Positions 55,752 to 64,000 of a stretch of DNA of 64,000 nucleotides are shown here, piece by piece (the stretch's first letter is position 1; each line of letters starts with the position of its first letter). The stretch is from assembly GCF_008795955.1 (NCBI RefSeq), contig NZ_VMHN01000002.1, positions 248,001 to 312,000 of the forward strand, written 5' to 3'. The translations under genes were made by a program, and so were the position numbers. A model generated the notes under the pieces. It was not told the origin of the DNA. It saw nothing but the letters and a program-made list of their open reading frames with translations, and searched no databases. The stretch is from Marinobacter denitrificans (GTDB lineage: Bacteria; Pseudomonadota; Gammaproteobacteria; Pseudomonadales; Oleiphilaceae).

Positions 55752-56467
55752 TCACACCTCCGGTCTCCGGCCCACTGCCATTGAAAGTCCCAGTGGTCGT
55801 GGTCCGGACTCGTATCGACGCATGTTCTGAGTATAGATAAAAATTCACTGCGGGGAATACAGCGGGCGCCCATTCTGAGCAGGTGGCCGCTTTCCACCTG
55901 ACAGTCCATGATGCGGTATCCCCACACCCTGAGCTGATTGGCCAGGTGGACCATCAGGACTTTAGAGGCGTTGGTTTCCAGGGAAAACATGGACTCGCCA
56001 AAAAAACAGCGCCCAATCGCCAGCCCGTACATTCCGCCTACGAGTTCGCCTTTCGGGTTCCAGGCTTCAATGGAGTGCGCAACGCCCTGTTTGTGCAGTT
56101 GGCCGTAGCTGTCGATCATATCCTTGGTAATCCACGTGCCTTCGGCGCGGGTGTTGGCGCACAGTCGGATAACCCGGGCAAACGCCTGGTCGGCGGTGAT
56201 TGTGAAGTGGCCGCTGTTAAGTGTGCGCCTCAGGCTTTTGGCGATGTGTATTTCGTCCGGGAACAGAACGCAGCGGGGGTCAGGGGACCACCAGAGTATG
56301 GGTTGGTCGTCGCTGAACCAGGGGAAGATGCCGCTGCGGTATGCCAGTTTGAGGCGCTCGGTGGACAAGTCACCGCCGATGGCCAGCAATCCGTCGGGGT
56401 CGTCGAGGGCCTGTTCGGCGGGGGGGAACCAGAGGTGGTCTTGTTCTAGCCAGGGTAGTGAGGTCAT
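55748..56467 (-). CDS. aat: Leucyl/phenylalanyl-tRNA--protein transferase Aat
   Basis: 239 residues from the ATG at 56467 (MTSLPWLEQDHLWFPP); the frame extends to 56569 but that part lies in an inverted repeat and is unlike the family. Motifs AYRSGIFPWFSDDQPILWWSPDPR and GLAIGRCFFGESMFS are diagnostic. It adds Leu or Phe to N-terminal Lys/Arg. With bpt, clpS and clpA it completes the N-end rule. Confidence 0.95.
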   Translation of the reverse strand: MTSLPWLEQDHLWFPPAEQALDDPDGLLAIGGDLSTERLKLAYRSGIFPWFSDDQPILWWSPDPRCVLFPDEIHIAKSLRRTLNSGHFTITADQAFARVIRLCANTRAEGTWITKDMIDSYGQLHKQGVAHSIEAWNPKGELVGGMYGLAIGRCFFGESMFSLETNASKVLMVHLANQLRVWGYRIMDCQVESGHLLRMGARCIPRSEFLSILRTCVDTSPDHDHWDFQWQWAGDRRCE

Positions 56468-56504
56468 CTGGGTCCAGAGTTCGGGTTTGCGTGTTGGTGG
56501 TGTC

Positions 56505-56610
56505 GGCGGGTGGGCACGGAGGTCTGAAACACGCTCAAGCACATCCATGTGGCGCTTGGGCTTCGCCATCCATGGCTCCGCACAGTTTCAGACATCCGCG
56601 CCCACCCGCC
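56505..56610. repeat. 26-bp near-perfect inverted repeat between trxB and aat
   Basis: Arms at 56505-56530 and 56585-56610 are complementary over 26 bp with two mismatches, with a 54-bp spacer. The spacer itself has smaller palindromes (e.g. CCACATGGATGTG read on the - strand). After the right arm the + strand has TTTT. The element fills most of the 202-bp trxB-aat gap. It could be a terminator/attenuator, or a dispersed palindromic element copied around the genome. No second copy is present in this window. Confidence 0.75.
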
Positions 56611-56669
56611 TTTTCGGGCCTGGGAGTTGCCTGCCCGGGACCATTCCCGAATTGGTTTTTCGATTAAGC

Positions 56670-57641
<972 letters not shown>

Positions 57642-58553
57642 TTATTCAATGACAGATACGGAGGTCAGAAGTTGCCTGATTCGTTCAGCGCTCTTTCCGG
57701 ATTCTCCCTGTTCAAGGCGGTGTTCTGCAACTGCGGGAAATACGGCCTGGATGTCATCGGGCAATACATGATGGCGGCCGTCCATAAGGGCCCAGGCTCT
57801 GGCAGCACGCACCAGCCCAAGGCCGGCGCGGGGTGAAAGGCCGTAGAGTAGGCCTGGCATGCGGCGGCTTTGCTCCAGCAGTCGCTGCACGTAATCCAGC
57901 AATGCCGGGCTGGTGGTAACCCGGTTGACGGCGTCCTGTAGCGTTTGCAGGTTCTCTGCTGAGAGGATGGGCTGCAGGCGGTCAGTCATTACCCGGCGGT
58001 CCTCTCCCTCGAGCAATTCCCGTTCGGCGCGGGGGTCGGGATAGCCGAGCCGGATTCGCATCAGGAAGCGGTCAAGCTGGGACTCCGGCAACGGGTAGGT
58101 GCCACCCTGCTCAATGGGGTTCTGGGTTGCGATCACAAAGAACGGGTGCGGCAGTGGCCGGGTCTCACCCTCAATAGACACCTGTCGCTCTTCCATCGCT
58201 TCCAGCAGCGCACTCTGGGTTCTGGGGGAGGCACGGTTAATTTCGTCCGCCAGTACCACCTGGGCGAAGACGGGCCCCGGGTGGAAAATCAGGCTGCCGG
58301 CTTCCTTGTCGTACATGGAGAAGCCAAGTACGTCGGCAGGCAACAGGTCATTGGTGAACTGGATACGTTGATAACTGAGCCCCATGACTTTGGCCAGGGC
58401 GTGGGACAGGGTGGTTTTACCCATGCCCGGTATGTCTTCTATCAGCAGGTGGCCCCGGGCCAGAAGACCACAGAGTGCCAGGCGAACCTGGTGATCCTTG
58501 CCCAGCAGTATGCTGTTCAGTTCGCGGATAACGGTATCCGTCAGTTTTTTCAT
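57642..58553 (-). CDS. MoxR-family AAA+ ATPase
   Basis: 303 residues from the ATG at 58553 (MKKLTDTVIRELN), the family start; longer reading to 58760 overlaps aguB. Walker A EDIPGMGKTT, Walker B VVLADEINR, sensor 1 IATQNP, and the ERQVSIEGETRPLPHPFF segment. MoxR ATPases act as chaperones, often with VWA and DUF58 partners; none of these is here, which is unusual. Its neighbours are agmatine-catabolism enzymes and trxB. Confidence 0.9.
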   Translation of the reverse strand: MKKLTDTVIRELNSILLGKDHQVRLALCGLLARGHLLIEDIPGMGKTTLSHALAKVMGLSYQRIQFTNDLLPADVLGFSMYDKEAGSLIFHPGPVFAQVVLADEINRASPRTQSALLEAMEERQVSIEGETRPLPHPFFVIATQNPIEQGGTYPLPESQLDRFLMRIRLGYPDPRAERELLEGEDRRVMTDRLQPILSAENLQTLQDAVNRVTTSPALLDYVQRLLEQSRRMPGLLYGLSPRAGLGLVRAARAWALMDGRHHVLPDDIQAVFPAVAEHRLEQGESGKSAERIRQLLTSVSVIE

Positions 58554-58560
58554 GTATTGA

Positions 58561-59484
58561 TCAGTCCCTAACCCGCTTGAGAATGTCGCCATAGGCGTCA
58601 ATGCGTCGGTCCCTGAAATACGGCCAGATGCGTCGAATCGATTCACTGCGTGAGCGGTTAATCGTCGTGGACAGTATGGTTTCGGAGTGATCGTCGGCTC
58701 GCGCCAGGAACTCGCCCTGGGGGCCGCAGATAAAGCTGTTACCCCAGAAGCGGATACCATCCGAAAGCCCGGCGGGATCCGGCTCTGTACCGACCCGGTT
58801 CGGGGCGATCACGGGCAGGTTGTTGGCCACGGCATGACCCCGCTGAACCGTTACCCAGGCTTCGAGCTGACGAGCCTGCTCGTCGGCGTCGTCGGTGATG
58901 TCCCAGCCGATCGCGGTAGGGTAGATCAGTACTTCAGCGCCGGCCAGGGCCATCAGGCGCGCAGCTTCCGGGTACCATTGATCCCAGCATACCAGAACGC
59001 CAAGGCGGCCCACGGAGGTGTCGATCGGGGTGAAGCCGCTGGTGCCATCGTTGAAGCAGGCGTCGCCAGGTGTGAAGTAGAATTTTTCGTAAAAGCCGGG
59101 ATCGTCCGGAATATGCATCTTCCGGTACAGGCCGGCAATGCTTCCGTCCCGCTCGAAAACTACCGCGGTGTTGTGATAGACCCCATTCATCCGCCGCTCG
59201 AATATCGAGCCTACCAGGACAATTCCCAGCTCCGCCGCCAGGGCGGAGAGGCGATCGCTGGTGGGTCCCGGTATGGATTCGGCAAGCTCGAACACGGAGG
59301 TGTCTTCGGTCTGGCAGAAATACAGGGTGGCATGCAGTTCCTGCAGGACCACGAGCTGCGCGCCGTCTTTTGCAGCCTGGCGGACCAGACGTTCACTGGT
59401 GGCCAGGCTGGTGTTCTTGTCGGCACTGCAGGGCTGTTGAATGGCGGCAAGGGCCAGCGTACCGGCCGGGGTGGGGCGGATCAT
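58561..59484 (-). CDS. aguB: N-carbamoylputrescine amidase AguB
   Basis: 307 residues, nitrilase superfamily. Glu in LVVLQELHATLYFC, Lys in YRKMHIPDDPGFYEKFYF and Cys in VLVCWDQWYPEAAR form the catalytic triad. The match to plant and Pseudomonas AguB, and the neighbour aguA, fix the assignment: it converts N-carbamoylputrescine to putrescine, ammonia and CO2. The ATG overlaps the aguA stop (ATGA). Confidence 0.94.
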   Translation of the reverse strand: MIRPTPAGTLALAAIQQPCSADKNTSLATSERLVRQAAKDGAQLVVLQELHATLYFCQTEDTSVFELAESIPGPTSDRLSALAAELGIVLVGSIFERRMNGVYHNTAVVFERDGSIAGLYRKMHIPDDPGFYEKFYFTPGDACFNDGTSGFTPIDTSVGRLGVLVCWDQWYPEAARLMALAGAEVLIYPTAIGWDITDDADEQARQLEAWVTVQRGHAVANNLPVIAPNRVGTEPDPAGLSDGIRFWGNSFICGPQGEFLARADDHSETILSTTINRSRSESIRRIWPYFRDRRIDAYGDILKRVRD

Positions 59485-60515
59485 GCCTGAACAACTCCTG
59501 CGGGTATCTGCATGGTGACGCAGTGAAGACTGCCGTGTTGTCTGATTAACGGGCGGCAGTTAAGCGGAATCATTTCCCGGTCGGGGAAAAGCCCGGCCAG
59601 CACTTCCAGGGCCTCCTGATCCTGTGGCACGCCATAGAACGGTACCAGAACGGCGCCATTGATGATCAGGAAGTTGGCATAGGTCGCCGGCAGGCGCTCG
59701 CCTTCATCGTCGTAGATGGCATCGGGCCAGGGTAGAGGGGTCAGGTGATAGGGCTGACCATTGGCCTGGTGGAATTGTTGCAGTTCTTCTTCCATGGCCG
59801 CCAGGGCACTGTAATGTTCATCGCTCACGTCGGGACAGGCCACGTAACAGATACGATCCACCGCGCAGAAACGGGCGAGCGTGTCGATATGGCTGTCGGT
59901 GTCGTCACCGGCCAGGTAACCATGGTTGAGCCACAGAATCCGCTCGGCGCCGAGGGTTTCTCCCAGAAGGTGTTCGATTGAGGCGCGGTCCATCGACGGA
60001 TTCCGGGACGGAGTCAGCAGGCACTCACTGGTGGTCAGTATTGTCCCTTCACCATCGGATTCGATGGACCCGCCTTCAAGGACGAACTCCACAGGCACCA
60101 GCGAGGTCGTGCCGAAGCTACCGAAATTCGCAAGATGGCTGTTAAGGGCGTTGTCCTTTTCCCAGGGAAACTTGTTACCCCAGGCATTGAAGCGAAAATC
60201 CAGCAGTTCCGGGCCTTTTGCGCCGGATATGGCGATGGGGCCGTGGTCACGTGCCCAGGTATCGTTGGCGGGTGCGGGGACCGCGACAACCCGGCCTGGC
60301 AGCCCCTGTTCCTGCGCGTAAGCGTTCAGATCCCGTTCCAGTTCCTGGAGGCGAAACACATGTTCACAGCTGAGCACGACATGCTCGAAGCGGAGTACAG
60401 CTCGCGCAATATCCAGGAACACGGGTTCCACCTCCGCGAGGCAGTCGCTCCAGTCGGTTCCCGGGTGGGGCCAGGTCAGCATTACGGCGCTTTGGGGTGC
60501 CCACTCTGCGGGCAT
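59481..60515 (-). CDS. aguA: Agmatine deiminase AguA
   Basis: 344 residues from the ATG at 60515 (MPAEWAPQSAVMLTWPHPGTDW), the conserved start; a TTG at 60554 would add 13 residues. NDTWARDHGP, ESDGEGTILTTSECLL, NHGYLAGDDTDSHIDTLARF and the catalytic Cys in LHCVTMQIP belong to the guanidino-modifying enzyme fold. It converts agmatine to N-carbamoylputrescine. First gene of a likely aguA-aguB-moxR-trxB operon. Confidence 0.94.
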   Translation of the reverse strand: MPAEWAPQSAVMLTWPHPGTDWSDCLAEVEPVFLDIARAVLRFEHVVLSCEHVFRLQELERDLNAYAQEQGLPGRVVAVPAPANDTWARDHGPIAISGAKGPELLDFRFNAWGNKFPWEKDNALNSHLANFGSFGTTSLVPVEFVLEGGSIESDGEGTILTTSECLLTPSRNPSMDRASIEHLLGETLGAERILWLNHGYLAGDDTDSHIDTLARFCAVDRICYVACPDVSDEHYSALAAMEEELQQFHQANGQPYHLTPLPWPDAIYDDEGERLPATYANFLIINGAVLVPFYGVPQDQEALEVLAGLFPDREMIPLNCRPLIRQHGSLHCVTMQIPAGVVQA

Positions 60516-60610
60516 CACAGGTCTGGAAGTCAAGTTGCGAACACCTTTATTCAAAAGCCGACATTCTAACGAACAGGAGGGGTTGCGTCAGGATATAATT
60601 GAACGATTTT

Positions 60611-60919
60611 TCAACGTCGAGGCTTGAGCACAGCATGGACGACCCTGTCGCTCTCAAAATACACGACAAAATCCTCATAATGCCACTGGGAAATAGGTGG
60701 GTCCCCCACCGGGCCCATGGTTTCCCGTGGGTTACCCCAACCGTTACGAACGCTGGCCTGGCTTACGCCGGTGCGGGGCAGGTCTGCCTCGGCACTGCGC
60801 TCAGCCTGTGACTTCACCGGCACCCGAACTTCTTCAGCAGCAACGGTGGTGAAGGGGGCCAGCGCCAGCGCGGTAAGGGTGGTGGCGGCACAGACTGCTT
60901 TTATTGTGCTTTTTTTCAT
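60611..60919 (-). CDS. Small exported protein, SmpA/OmlA-like motif
   Basis: 102 residues from the ATG at 60919 (GGAG ten bases upstream), with a signal peptide (KAVCAATTLTALALAPFTTVAA). The end, GWGNPRETMGPVGDPPISQWHYEDFVVYFESDRVVHAV, has the GxPxxxxGPVGxPPIxxWxY pattern seen in small periplasmic proteins with an OmlA/SmpA-like fold. Function unknown. Upstream is the PilZ gene, downstream aguA; all on the same strand. Confidence 0.68.
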   Translation of the reverse strand: MKKSTIKAVCAATTLTALALAPFTTVAAEEVRVPVKSQAERSAEADLPRTGVSQASVRNGWGNPRETMGPVGDPPISQWHYEDFVVYFESDRVVHAVLKPRR

Positions 60920-61011
60920 CAGAGGCTTACTCCATGGCATCACATTGATAAAACGTAATATCTGACAAAGACTAACAAAAGTCAGCCCCGATTCGGTGAT
61001 TTGTGGACAGT

Positions 61012-61599
61012 TTATTCTTTTTGGCGTTGCCGAATTTGCCAACGCATCACATGCCGGGCGATTTGCTGACGGTCGCTGTCGTGGATGTCGGTAAATTCTG
61101 TATGGACCCTGGCGCCTCCGCTTCGGTCCGGCTCGACACTGATTACCCGGGCAATGGCAACCGGCTGGAACAGCTCCGGTGGCAGGGTCATCCTCAGGGC
61201 GAGAACTTCGTCCATCGTGACGCTGCCGGTAGCCGTATGAAACGACAGGCCACCTTCGCTGAGCGTGACGTCCTGCCAGTCTTCAGGTTGCAACGGATTT
61301 TGCTCAAAGGCCATAATGCGCGCCAGCGTATCCAGCTTCCCGTTAAGTGACTTGATCAGTGAGGTCAGCAGGCGGTCACGCTCGGCCAGCGTGGCCAACT
61401 GTGCCCTGACGTCCTGATCGAGGCGTCTGAATTCCGAGCGCAGGCTTTCCAGGTGACTGCCATTAAAGGGGTTTTCCTTGGCTCGGTCCTCGGGATCGAG
61501 CTTGCGGATTTCCAGGCCAATATGATCGCTGATACGAAAAAAATCCCGGCGATCAGAAGAGATCTCTTCCGGGTTGTTATGGGGTGTCGTTGCAGGCAT
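61012..61599 (-). CDS. PilZ-domain protein (c-di-GMP receptor-like)
   Basis: 195 residues. RRDFFRISDHIGLEI near the N-terminus has the RxxxR-like arginines of PilZ; the second motif is TLSEGG where DxSxxG is expected, so the first Asp/Asn is replaced by Thr. A helical insert lies between the two motifs (about residues 40-105). c-di-GMP binding is plausible but weakened. The same gene sits upstream of lolC in pseudomonads, which supports orthology. Divergent from lolC. Confidence 0.78.
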   Translation of the reverse strand: MPATTPHNNPEEISSDRRDFFRISDHIGLEIRKLDPEDRAKENPFNGSHLESLRSEFRRLDQDVRAQLATLAERDRLLTSLIKSLNGKLDTLARIMAFEQNPLQPEDWQDVTLSEGGLSFHTATGSVTMDEVLALRMTLPPELFQPVAIARVISVEPDRSGGARVHTEFTDIHDSDRQQIARHVMRWQIRQRQKE

Positions 61600-61712
61600 C
61601 GGGGCTCCAGAACACGGTATTATTGTTTGATGTTAGAAGTTTAGCAGCTTCCTGCCGCGTCGTATCGGGCAGGATTTTCGACAGACCAGAAGGTAGCGAC
61701 AGGCTCCTCCCA

Positions 61713-62954
61713 ATGTTCAGACCCTTATCACTTTATGTTGGTTTGCGGTACACCGCAGCCAAACGACGTAATCACTTTATTTCGTTCATATCACTCACTT
61801 CCATGATCGGCCTGATGCTCGGTGTCGCGGTACTGATCATTGTTCTGTCAGTGATGAACGGTTTTGACCGTGAACTCAAGCAGCGGATTCTGGGTATGGT
61901 GCCCCATGCCACCATTCAGGCCGACGGTGCGCTGCAGGATTGGGAAGATGTTGATCGCCAGGTTGAACAGCACCCATCGGTCATTGCCGCCGCGCCTTAT
62001 ATACAGGGGCAGGGCATGGTGACCGGTGGAGGTGATGTCCGCGGAGTGATGCTCAATGGCATTCTGCCGGAACAGGAGCGAAGCGTATCAATCATCGAAA
62101 ACCACATGCTCGAAGGCGGTCTGGACGACCTGAAGTCGGGGGAGTTCGGTATTATCATCGGTAAGCTGATGGCGTCTGCGCTGCGGTTGCAGATTGGGGA
62201 CAAAGTGACCGTAGTACTGCCAGAGGCTTCGGTGACACCTGCCGGTGTACTGCCACGACTCAAGCGGTTTACCGTCAAGGGTGTGTTTAGTGTCGGGGCT
62301 GAACTGGATGGCAACTACACCCTGATTCACATGGACGATGCCTCCAAGCTCATGCGCACCGGAGGCAAGGCCGAGGGGGTGCGTCTACTGGTGGACGATC
62401 TGTTCCAGGCTCCGAATGTGGCCCGAGAAGTAGCCACCGAACTCAGCGGTCGTCACTACATTTCAGACTGGACTCGTACCCACGGCAATCTCTTCCAGGC
62501 CATCCGAATGGAAAAAACCATGATTGGCCTGTTGTTGATGTTTATCGTTGCGGTAGCGGCCTTCAATATCGTTTCTACCCTGGTCATGGTGGTGACCGAC
62601 AAGACGGCGGATATCGCCATCCTGCGGACCATGGGGGCCACTCCTGGCAGGGTCATGCGAATCTTCATCGTTCAGGGCGCCGTTATCGGCATTACCGGTA
62701 CGATTGTGGGGACGGCGCTGGGCGTTTTTGGCGCTTACAACATCAGCGGATTCATCGCGTGGCTGGAAGAATTCATGGGGCATCAGTTCCTCAGCGCAGA
62801 TGTGTATTTCATCAGCTACCTGCCGTCCCAATTGCAGTGGCAGGACGTGTGGATTATCAGCGGGGCCGGCCTTGCCCTGAGCCTGCTTGCAACGATTTAT
62901 CCGGCCTGGCGTGCATCACGCGTCGATCCGGCGGAGGCTTTGCGTTATGAGTGA
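61713..62954 (+). CDS. lolC: Lipoprotein-releasing ABC transporter permease, LolC/E type
   Basis: 413 residues from the ATG at 61713 (MFRPLSLYVGLRYTAAKRRNHFIS), the family start. Four transmembrane helices (about 25-47, 268-290, 315-340, 378-400) around a large periplasmic domain, and the MacB/FtsX-like end EALRYE. It extracts lipoproteins from the inner membrane for LolA. lolD overlaps by eight bases; no lolE follows. Confidence 0.93.
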   Translation: MFRPLSLYVGLRYTAAKRRNHFISFISLTSMIGLMLGVAVLIIVLSVMNGFDRELKQRILGMVPHATIQADGALQDWEDVDRQVEQHPSVIAAAPYIQGQGMVTGGGDVRGVMLNGILPEQERSVSIIENHMLEGGLDDLKSGEFGIIIGKLMASALRLQIGDKVTVVLPEASVTPAGVLPRLKRFTVKGVFSVGAELDGNYTLIHMDDASKLMRTGGKAEGVRLLVDDLFQAPNVAREVATELSGRHYISDWTRTHGNLFQAIRMEKTMIGLLLMFIVAVAAFNIVSTLVMVVTDKTADIAILRTMGATPGRVMRIFIVQGAVIGITGTIVGTALGVFGAYNISGFIAWLEEFMGHQFLSADVYFISYLPSQLQWQDVWIISGAGLALSLLATIYPAWRASRVDPAEALRYE

Positions 62955-63657
62955 TTCAGCAACCGAGAACAAGGAAAAGGCCCTGGTGATTGACTGTGAG
63001 AAGGTCACCCGTACCTACAATGAAGGCCCCGGAAAGCTCACAATTTTCTCGGATATTTCGCTGCGGGTATCGGCTGGGGAAAGCGTTGGTATTGTTGGCA
63101 GCAGTGGTGCCGGTAAAACAACGCTGCTGAATCTTCTCGGGGGGCTCGACAAGCCCTCCTCAGGACACATCGACATCTGCGGCCAGGACATTCATCGCAT
63201 GAGTGAGGCAGGGCGCGCCCGTTTCCGGAACCGTCACCTGGGGTTTGTCTATCAGTTCCACCACCTGCTCCCCGAGTTTTCGGCGCTGGAGAACGTAATG
63301 ATGCCCTGCGCCCTGGGAGGAATAGGAGTAAAACCGGCGTCGGCGAAGGCGAGTGCCATTCTGGAGCGTGTTGGCCTGGGGCATAGACTGGCCCACAAAC
63401 CCGGTGAACTTTCCGGCGGCGAGCGCCAGCGGGTTGCCATTGCCCGTGCCCTGGTGAACGAGCCCGAGTGTGTGCTGATGGATGAGCCGACCGGTAATCT
63501 GGACGAGCAGACAGGAGAGGGCGTTCGCGACCTCATTGAGTCACTGCGGGATCAGATTGGTATTGCCTTTGTGTTGGTAACTCACGATATGAAGATGGCC
63601 AGGAGTCTTGGGCGGGTGTTGCGGCTGGAACAGGGAGAACTGTTTCAGGAGCTTTGA
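62947..63657 (+). CDS. lolD: Lipoprotein-releasing ABC transporter ATPase LolD
   Basis: 236 residues from the ATG at 62947. Walker A GSSGAGKTTLLNLLGGLD, LolD-type QFHHLLPEFSALENVM, signature LSGGERQRVAIARAL and Walker B LMDEPTGNLDE. It powers lipoprotein release with LolC. The last 13 bp overlap the convergent DUF2062 gene. Confidence 0.95.
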   Translation: MSDSATENKEKALVIDCEKVTRTYNEGPGKLTIFSDISLRVSAGESVGIVGSSGAGKTTLLNLLGGLDKPSSGHIDICGQDIHRMSEAGRARFRNRHLGFVYQFHHLLPEFSALENVMMPCALGGIGVKPASAKASAILERVGLGHRLAHKPGELSGGERQRVAIARALVNEPECVLMDEPTGNLDEQTGEGVRDLIESLRDQIGIAFVLVTHDMKMARSLGRVLRLEQGELFQEL

Positions 63658-64000
63658 TTGTCGCTGGCCCGTTCTCGCTGCGCACGCCTTGCCAGCCGCC
63701 GGTGTCGGATGCGTACCGAGCGGCGGTCTTGCCAGTCAGAGCGGACCTTGCGCCGCCACAGGAACTGGATGATGAGATAGGCCAGGCAGGCCGATAGCGT
63801 GGCGACCAGCAGTGACCCCAGGTAAAGCGGGATGCCGATGTCCAAAAGTCGCCCGCTGAGCCAGGACCAGGACAGCTGGAACTCGAAATTCAGCACCGGC
63901 CTGTCCAGAATCCAGGCCCCGACCTTGTAGTTGAAATAGAACATCGGGGGCATGGTTACGGGATTGCTTATCCACACCAGTACCACTGACAGCGGCAGAT
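63645..64000 (-). CDS. DUF2062 membrane protein, C-terminal part (runs off window)
   Basis: About 118 residues are visible; the 5-prime end lies past the right edge. LPLSVVLVWISNPVTMPPMFYFNYKVG is the DUF2062 core, followed by an amphipathic segment, one more helix (LYLGSLLVATLSACLAYLIIQFLW) and a basic tail. Function unknown. The same protein follows lolCDE in pseudomonads, which supports the synteny argument for a missing lolE. Confidence 0.85.
   Translation of the reverse strand, partial: LPLSVVLVWISNPVTMPPMFYFNYKVGAWILDRPVLNFEFQLSWSWLSGRLLDIGIPLYLGSLLVATLSACLAYLIIQFLWRRKVRSDWQDRRSVRIRHRRLARRAQRERASDNQSS

Noticed and set aside
56468..56569. 34-residue N-terminal extension of Aat
   Set aside because: It falls in the inverted repeat and is unlike Aat; the family start is at 56467.

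Overview
This window reads as a chromosomal segment of a marine gammaproteobacterium, most like Marinobacter. The evidence is a full set of gammaproteobacterial housekeeping genes (clpS-clpA, infA, aat-bpt, rluE-nudJ-mnmA-hflD-purB, lolC-lolD, rhlB, pdxB, ttcA, rlmM, epmC, roxA), a ccoNOQP-ccoGHIS respiratory cluster, and moderately GC-rich sequence. I could not run a database search, so the genus is an inference. I see no rRNA, tRNA, CRISPR array, insertion sequence, prophage or integrase.

Region by region. 1-5.8 kb: start of a GH13 alpha-glucosidase (runs off the left edge), a sodium:solute symporter, a four-CBS/PAS/GGDEF protein whose diguanylate cyclase domain is broken by a frameshift in a G7 tract, and a DksA-like zinc-finger gene followed by a DASS carboxylate transporter. 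A perfect Anr/FNR-type site lies upstream of the DksA-like gene. 5.8-13.4 kb: a large MalT/AlkS-type STAND-LuxR regulator divergent from a four-gene envelope operon: secreted C39-like peptidase, outer-membrane beta-barrel, FadL-like channel and a MalM-like lipoprotein. This is the best candidate for an incompletely described system. 13.4-16.8 kb: polysaccharide deacetylase, a tetR-dnaJ-related pair, and ttcA. 16.8-25.5 kb: cbb3 oxidase structural and assembly genes in one direction, behind an Anr-like promoter.

25.7-35.1 kb: alpha/beta hydrolase, 7TMR-DISM diguanylate cyclase, rlmM, an ABM-domain protein, tusA, dsbD, epmC, rhlB and pdxB. 35.2-44.4 kb: htpX, a small unknown, alaA, a peroxidase-ohrR pair with a palindrome in its promoter, a hybrid histidine kinase, a membrane-anchored unknown, a LysR regulator and a GNAT fusion protein. 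44.4-49.9 kb: a leftward operon rluE-nudJ-mnmA-hflD-purB-roxA-gnat. 50.1-56.5 kb: cspD, clpS-clpA, an AdeT-like solute-binding protein, infA, bpt and aat, so the whole bacterial N-end-rule pathway is together.

56.5-64 kb: a 26-bp near-perfect inverted repeat, then leftward aguA-aguB-moxR-trxB, a small exported unknown, a PilZ protein, lolC-lolD (no lolE follows), and the end of a DUF2062 gene that runs off the right edge. Two places look like single-base indels (about 2211-2217 and about 8750). They may be real mutations, phase-variable tracts or sequencing errors, and should be checked in reads before anything is built on them.
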